Source of the DNA: Lachnospiraceae bacterium
GTDB taxonomy: Bacteria > Bacillota > Clostridia > Lachnospirales > Lachnospiraceae
DNA length: 36,388 nt
Direction: 5' to 3'
Assembly (NCBI GenBank): GCA_022791975.1
Contig: JAAWAC010000037.1
Span: forward strand, 1 to 36,388
Shown: piece after piece, positions 32,865 through 36,388 of the stretch
Layout: the number at the start of each line of letters is the position of its first letter
How positions within the stretch are numbered: position 1 is the stretch's first letter
Program-made: the position numbers and the translations under genes
Notes under the pieces: model-generated
What the model was told of the DNA's origin: nothing
Database searches by the model: none
Seen by the model: the letters and a program-made list of their open reading frames with translations, nothing else

Positions 32865-34492
32865 CTACGGAAACATATTTGGGCTGTTTTTCCATCCCAT
32901 ACCACCTGCTCAAGAACACTTCTCATATACTCCCTCTTCTCCTGGATAGTAAGCATTTGGAAGAATTTAGAAAAATCTGAAAATTCCTTCCCCCTCGCCT
33001 CCAGCTGCTTCCCACGCTCTTCCCTTTGTCCCAGCTCTTTTTCCCGCTCCAATTTCTCTTGAAGCTCTCTGCATTCTCTGTCCAGCCTCTCGATTTCCTC
33101 CTGTATATATTGCATGGAAACCCCATCTCCCCCATCCTTTTTGATTGCATCAATCAAATGGCCAATCTCTTCCCTCTTTTTCTCATATGCTCCCTTCAGC
33201 AGATCCTGTTCTGTCAAAAGCTTTCCATTTGTTCTTTTAATCTTTCTTCCAAGGGTCTCCAACAGGGAAATCACTCCCTCACTCCAGGTTGCCAGCTTGA
33301 AAACCTCTCTACACACGGCCTCATCCAGAGTATTTCCATGTACATTTCTGGTCTTACACCCCTCCCCGTGTGTTCTTTCTTTGTAGGGGCACAGATAGGC
33401 AAAGGTCCGCTCCCCTCTTTCATTTACCCGGGAAGCAGGATAATTTTTGGGTCGCATCAGATGCCCACAGGTACACCGGACCAGCCCGGTCAAAAGCGCC
33501 GCGTTATTGGAGGAGCTTCGAAATCCCTCTCCCTTTTCCCTGTTGCCCAGCAGGAGCTCCTGCACCTTCACATATTCTCTTCCTGTCACAATCCCCTTAT
33601 GCCTTCCCCTGGAAATAATCCAGCCCTCATAGTCCACCGGCTTATTCTTATATATGCCGGAGGAGGTTTTCCCATAGCTCATCAGCCCGGTCTCCTGATC
33701 CAGCTCCTCCTCCTCTATGCAGATCTGACAGCCCAGATGATAAAAATAGGCATAGGCTTCCCGATCTGCCTGGCAGTATACGGGATTGGTGAGGATATCC
33801 CGGACCCCAGCTATGTAAAAATCCCTTCCATTTCTCGTCTGTATCCGGTGTTGCAGAAGATATTCCACCACCTTGGTCAGAGACTGCTTCTCCATAAAAT
33901 AGGCATAGATAAACTTTACCAGTTCTATCTCCTTTGGGTTTTCCGTCAGGTAGCAGCAGGTTTTCTTTTTCCCCTCTGGGGTATCCCGCTCACTCTTTCG
34001 CGATTCATACCCCAGAGGGGTATTTCCTCCCAGCCATCTGCCACTTCTGGCCAGCAACAGCATATTATCACGGACCCGCTCTGCAATCTGTTCCCGCTCC
34101 ATCTGTGCCAGCACCCCAGAAAAATATAGCATGGCCTTCCCAATGGGTGTGGTGGTATCAAACCGTTCTTTGATGCTGACAAAGGAAGTTCCCTTTTGTT
34201 CCAGGCTTTCCATCAGTCTGGCAAGGTCTGCCAGATTCCTCCCCAGCCGATCCAGCTTATAACAGATCAGATAATCAAAATGGCTAAGCTCCATGTCCCT
34301 TAGCATCCGCAGAAACTGAGGGCGCTTTCCATTTTTTCCGGAAAATCCCTCGTCCTCGTACTCTAAAATTTCTGCCTTCTCTCCTCCCTCTATCATTCGT
34401 TCGATGTATTCCCGACACATAATTCGCTGGTTTTCCACGCTCTCTCCCTTGCCGGTCCACTTGGATTTTCTGCTGTAAATGGCTATCAACAC
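32753..34492 (-). CDS. Large serine recombinase (integrase) with host-derived C terminus
   Basis: A 579-residue serine recombinase, the integration and excision enzyme of its element. The catalytic domain (about 1-145) starts MLIAIYSRKSKWTGKGESVE with nucleophile S10, and has YKLDRLGRN with active-site arginines. The recombinase domain follows (about 160-270). A zinc-ribbon region has four cysteines (CTCGHLMRP and later CPYKERTHGEGC), and then a coiled-coil (about 430-515). Translation starts at GTG, eight bases after AAGGAGG. The last ~32 residues (from about IPLPQPLGP) are antisense of the disrupted ABC gene, and the stop codon is host DNA, so the native C terminus in the free element must differ. 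Confidence 0.92.
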   Translation of the reverse strand: MLIAIYSRKSKWTGKGESVENQRIMCREYIERMIEGGEKAEILEYEDEGFSGKNGKRPQFLRMLRDMELSHFDYLICYKLDRLGRNLADLARLMESLEQKGTSFVSIKERFDTTTPIGKAMLYFSGVLAQMEREQIAERVRDNMLLLARSGRWLGGNTPLGYESRKSERDTPEGKKKTCCYLTENPKEIELVKFIYAYFMEKQSLTKVVEYLLQHRIQTRNGRDFYIAGVRDILTNPVYCQADREAYAYFYHLGCQICIEEEELDQETGLMSYGKTSSGIYKNKPVDYEGWIISRGRHKGIVTGREYVKVQELLLGNREKGEGFRSSSNNAALLTGLVRCTCGHLMRPKNYPASRVNERGERTFAYLCPYKERTHGEGCKTRNVHGNTLDEAVCREVFKLATWSEGVISLLETLGRKIKRTNGKLLTEQDLLKGAYEKKREEIGHLIDAIKKDGGDGVSMQYIQEEIERLDRECRELQEKLEREKELGQREERGKQLEARGKEFSDFSKFFQMLTIQEKREYMRSVLEQVVWDGKTAQICFRSHTIPLPQPLGPTMAKNLPSSREKEMSDRARVSPFTS

Positions 34493-34510
34493 GGCGCATT
34501 CCTCCTTAAA

Positions 34511-34575
34511 TCGAGTAGGGGGAATTTAATCCCCCTCTCACACCACCGTACATGCCGTTCGGCATACGGCGGTTC
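34511..34575 (-). ncRNA. Group II intron domains V and VI
   Basis: Domain V folds as CCGCCGTATGCC-GAAC-GGCATGTACGGTGG, with CGC at the catalytic-triad position where most introns have AGC; CGC is the form known from IIC introns. Domain VI is the GGGGGATTAAATTCCCCC stem just before the 3' end. Unpaired bases near its base could supply the branch point, but it was not assigned. Confidence 0.75.
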
Positions 34576-34708
34576 AACATATCTTCAAAGCATGACGTTC
34601 TACGTAATAATCATAACAACTGACAAGACCCGCCTCTGACAGCTTTCCTTTGGAAATTGCTCTAACTACACATGTTTTCCTCACTACCCATTGATAGCGG
34701 TCTCCCAT

Positions 34709-35857
34709 TTAGGATGTCTGCCTCGCTAGGTCTTTTCCTATTCCCAGTTTCTGCAATCCCCATTGTCGCTTTTTCGGCACTTTCCATTGTTTCCAGATAA
34801 TTACTCTCAGCCTTGTTCTCAAGTGTGCGTCTACATCGTTCATTACCGTTTTCATGGAACCTAACGCAAAGTAGTTTATCCATCCTCTGATTGCCCAGTT
34901 TAGCCTCTGCACCCTCTCCGCAAATGTTATGGACTGGCTTCGATTTGTCAGCTTCTTTAGTCTCCGCTTGAACTTCTCCACCGAATCCCTGTGCGGCCTG
35001 CACTTCCATTCTTTTGCTTTGGGATCCTTATAAAACCCAAATCCCACATATTTAAGCCTTCTCCGTCTTGTGTTTCTCGTCTTTTCTGCGTTCACTTTCA
35101 GCCCAAGCTTTCTCTGTATCCAGTCTGTTATCGAATTCATGACTCGTTTGGCGCTTGCCTCACTTCTGACCACTATGACGCAGTCATCCGCATACCTCAC
35201 GAACCTCAGTCCCCGTTTCTCCAACTCTTTGTCCAGTTCATTCAGCATGATATTTGACAAAAGCGGTGACAGATTCCCGCCCTGCGGTGTTCCCCTGTCT
35301 GTCTTTTCATATCTGCCCTGTACCATTACCCCCGCTTTCAGATATTTTCGTATCAGCGATTCCGTGTCCCCATCGTTTATGATGCCGTGCACAAGACTCA
35401 TCAGTTTGTCCTGTGGTACGTTGTCAAAAAAATTCTCCAAGTCGATATCCACTATCCACTCATATCCCTCGTTTAGGAATATTAGCATTTCCCTGACTGC
35501 CATTTCACAACTCCGGTTGGGGCGAAACCCGTAACTGTTCTCCGAAAACAACGGCTCGCACTTCGGGCTGATTACCTGTGCTATCCCCTGCTGGATTACC
35601 CTGTCCATCACAGTTGGTATCCCGAGTTTTCTTTTGCTTCCGTTTGGTTTGGGTATTTCTACCCGTCTCACTGGTTGAGGTTTGTAACTCCTTTTCCTGA
35701 TTTGCTCCCTGATACTGTTCCAATTCTCACGGATGTATCCGTCGAGTTCCTCTAACTCCATGCCGTCCTCGCCGCCTGCCCCTTTGTTGGCACAGACTTT
35801 CCTGTACGCTTCGTTCATGTTTCTATTGTCCAGTATCTTTTCCAATAATTCTGACAT
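34709..35857 (-). CDS. ltrA: Group II intron reverse transcriptase/maturase
   Basis: The 382-residue protein starts MSELLEKILDNRNMNEAYRK. The RT domain shows YKPQPVRRVEIPKPNG, LGIPTVMDRVIQQ, SYGFRPNRSCEMAV, IVDIDLENFFDNV, the GTPQGGNLSPLLSNI segment and the catalytic YADD (222-225). A thumb/maturase region follows (about 285-370, with RVQRLNWAIRGWINYF). No HNH endonuclease domain is present. The open frame continues 41 codons upstream to a GTG without a ribosome-binding site; related proteins are often annotated with that extension. The start used here is itself about 15 bases after AAGGAG, so it is uncertain. The protein assists splicing and retrohoming of its intron. Confidence 0.93.
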   Translation of the reverse strand: MSELLEKILDNRNMNEAYRKVCANKGAGGEDGMELEELDGYIRENWNSIREQIRKRSYKPQPVRRVEIPKPNGSKRKLGIPTVMDRVIQQGIAQVISPKCEPLFSENSYGFRPNRSCEMAVREMLIFLNEGYEWIVDIDLENFFDNVPQDKLMSLVHGIINDGDTESLIRKYLKAGVMVQGRYEKTDRGTPQGGNLSPLLSNIMLNELDKELEKRGLRFVRYADDCVIVVRSEASAKRVMNSITDWIQRKLGLKVNAEKTRNTRRRRLKYVGFGFYKDPKAKEWKCRPHRDSVEKFKRRLKKLTNRSQSITFAERVQRLNWAIRGWINYFALGSMKTVMNDVDAHLRTRLRVIIWKQWKVPKKRQWGLQKLGIGKDLARQTS

Positions 35858-36388
35858 GCTTTGTGTGCTTCGCTCCTTTCCGCTCCCTGTGGTAAGTCCT
35901 ATGTTTTCGCGTTTACAGCTCATATACGTTTCGCCTACATCCGCTGTCAGATATCCACAGGTACATACATTCGTCTGCACGGTTACATTGTTCAGCCCTT
36001 CGGCAACTTTTTTTCAATTAAGATTGCCTACTATGGCTTCTGCTGACTTCTCACGATAAATCGTTTTCAACCGCAAGCAGGATACTTCAACCAATACTTA
36101 CGTCCGTGAGACCTCACGGGATAAGTCCGTGTTCTTTCCTCGTCTACCCTCCTGATTTACGCATATGGGTTACGGCTACCTTTAGGGCTTCATTGCTGCT
36201 TGTCAATTTACCCGCCATGTACGCCTTATTATCAGGTTTCTGTCCGTAGGGCTACGATTTCGCTATCCCTTCTTCTCGCCTGTACCTCACGATACAAACC
36301 TTGGGAATCGCTATAAAGTTCGTCGGTAGCTACGCCTATGTGGACTTTCACCACAGAACACAGGCATGCCCGTCATACAAGCAAAAAC

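Larger units (their letters stand above)
32850..36388. mobile_element. Integrated element with serine recombinase, left end in the window
   Basis: The left boundary is where the ABC ATPase reading breaks, about 32848-32853 (GGTAA). The 9-base motif ATGGGATGG (32851-32859) occurs inverted at 32892-32900, a possible recombinase-binding site at the end. The recombinase gene faces outward towards this end. A group II intron lies behind it. No further cargo gene, and no right end, is visible before the window ends, so size and type (IME, ICE or small transposon) are undetermined. Confidence 0.75.
34510..36388 (-). mobile_element. Group II intron, 3' part complete, 5' end just outside the window
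   Basis: The 3' end is marked by the sequence CCCCCTACTCGAT (ending at 34510) after a domain VI stem. Domain V (about 34542-34575) has the motif CGCCGTATGCCGAACGGCATGT followed by ACGGTGG, matching the 34-base catalytic hairpin. The reverse transcriptase lies in the domain IV position. Upstream of it (about 35990-36388) is structured non-coding intron RNA containing GGTGAAAGTCC, a motif common in the first domain. A GTGYG 5' end was not found, so the boundary is beyond 36388. The 3' exon begins two bases before the recombinase ribosome-binding site. Confidence 0.83.

Noticed and set aside
33026..34129. Long plus-strand open frame of 367 codons
   Set aside because: It is fully antisense to the serine recombinase coding sequence and shows no family motif or ribosome-binding site.
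35858..35980. N-terminal extension of the reverse transcriptase from the GTG at 35980
   Set aside because: No ribosome-binding site lies before the GTG and the RT0-like region begins at MSELLEK; however, homologues are often annotated with it, so it is mentioned in the feature.

Overview
The window looks like chromosomal DNA of a spore-forming member of the Clostridia, most likely Lachnospiraceae. The reasons are the gene content (SpoIIM, a SpoVB-like flippase, ribonuclease Y next to recA/recX), Gram-positive LexA boxes before recA, strong GGAGG ribosome-binding sites, and the style of the mobile elements. This assignment is inference from gene content and was not checked against a database. 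Apart from the flippase gene, a broken ABC gene and one histidine-kinase relic, all genes lie on the minus strand and are read from high to low coordinates.

Layout: (1) 1-2160: short interspersed repeats, an Rrf2-type regulator (minus) and a divergent SpoVB-like flippase (plus), closed by a bidirectional terminator. (2) 2182-9301: housekeeping cluster transcribed recA (LexA-controlled) > recX > rny > proC > spoIIM > xerD > aroF-like DAHP synthase, with internal promoters before rny and xerD. (3) 9618-10238: a two-gene cassette of a small membrane protein and an XRE regulator. (4) 10312-16850: asd, then a response regulator/histidine kinase pair and an ABC transporter (ATPase plus FtsX-like permease), the usual arrangement of a sensing and efflux module. 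The ATPase has an unusual Walker A substitution. (5) 16860-16949: remnant of another histidine kinase. (6) 16964-24060: a TRAP transporter operon with a TIM-barrel sugar isomerase/epimerase, a transaldolase-family protein, a GntR/FCD regulator and an NSS-family symporter. Two near-identical long palindromes sit just after its promoter. (7) argH with its own promoter and terminator. (8) 25617-32583: response regulator > histidine kinase > unknown anchored protein > VanY-like carboxypeptidase > queH, then a large YfhO-like membrane protein. The last gene has a promoter/operator that almost copies that of the Rrf2 gene 27 kb away. (9) 32712-36388: an ABC ATPase gene cut inside its Walker A codons by an element encoding a large serine recombinase. 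A group II intron with its reverse transcriptase sits directly before the ribosome-binding site of the recombinase gene. The intron's 5' end and the element's other end lie outside the window.

The strongest candidates for something new are the TRAP/transaldolase/isomerase catabolic operon with its twin GntR-type operators, the duplicated Rrf2-type promoter-operator linking a regulator to a distant envelope gene, and the nested insertion (serine-recombinase element in a P-loop codon, group II intron in the recombinase leader). No CRISPR array, rRNA or tRNA gene was seen.
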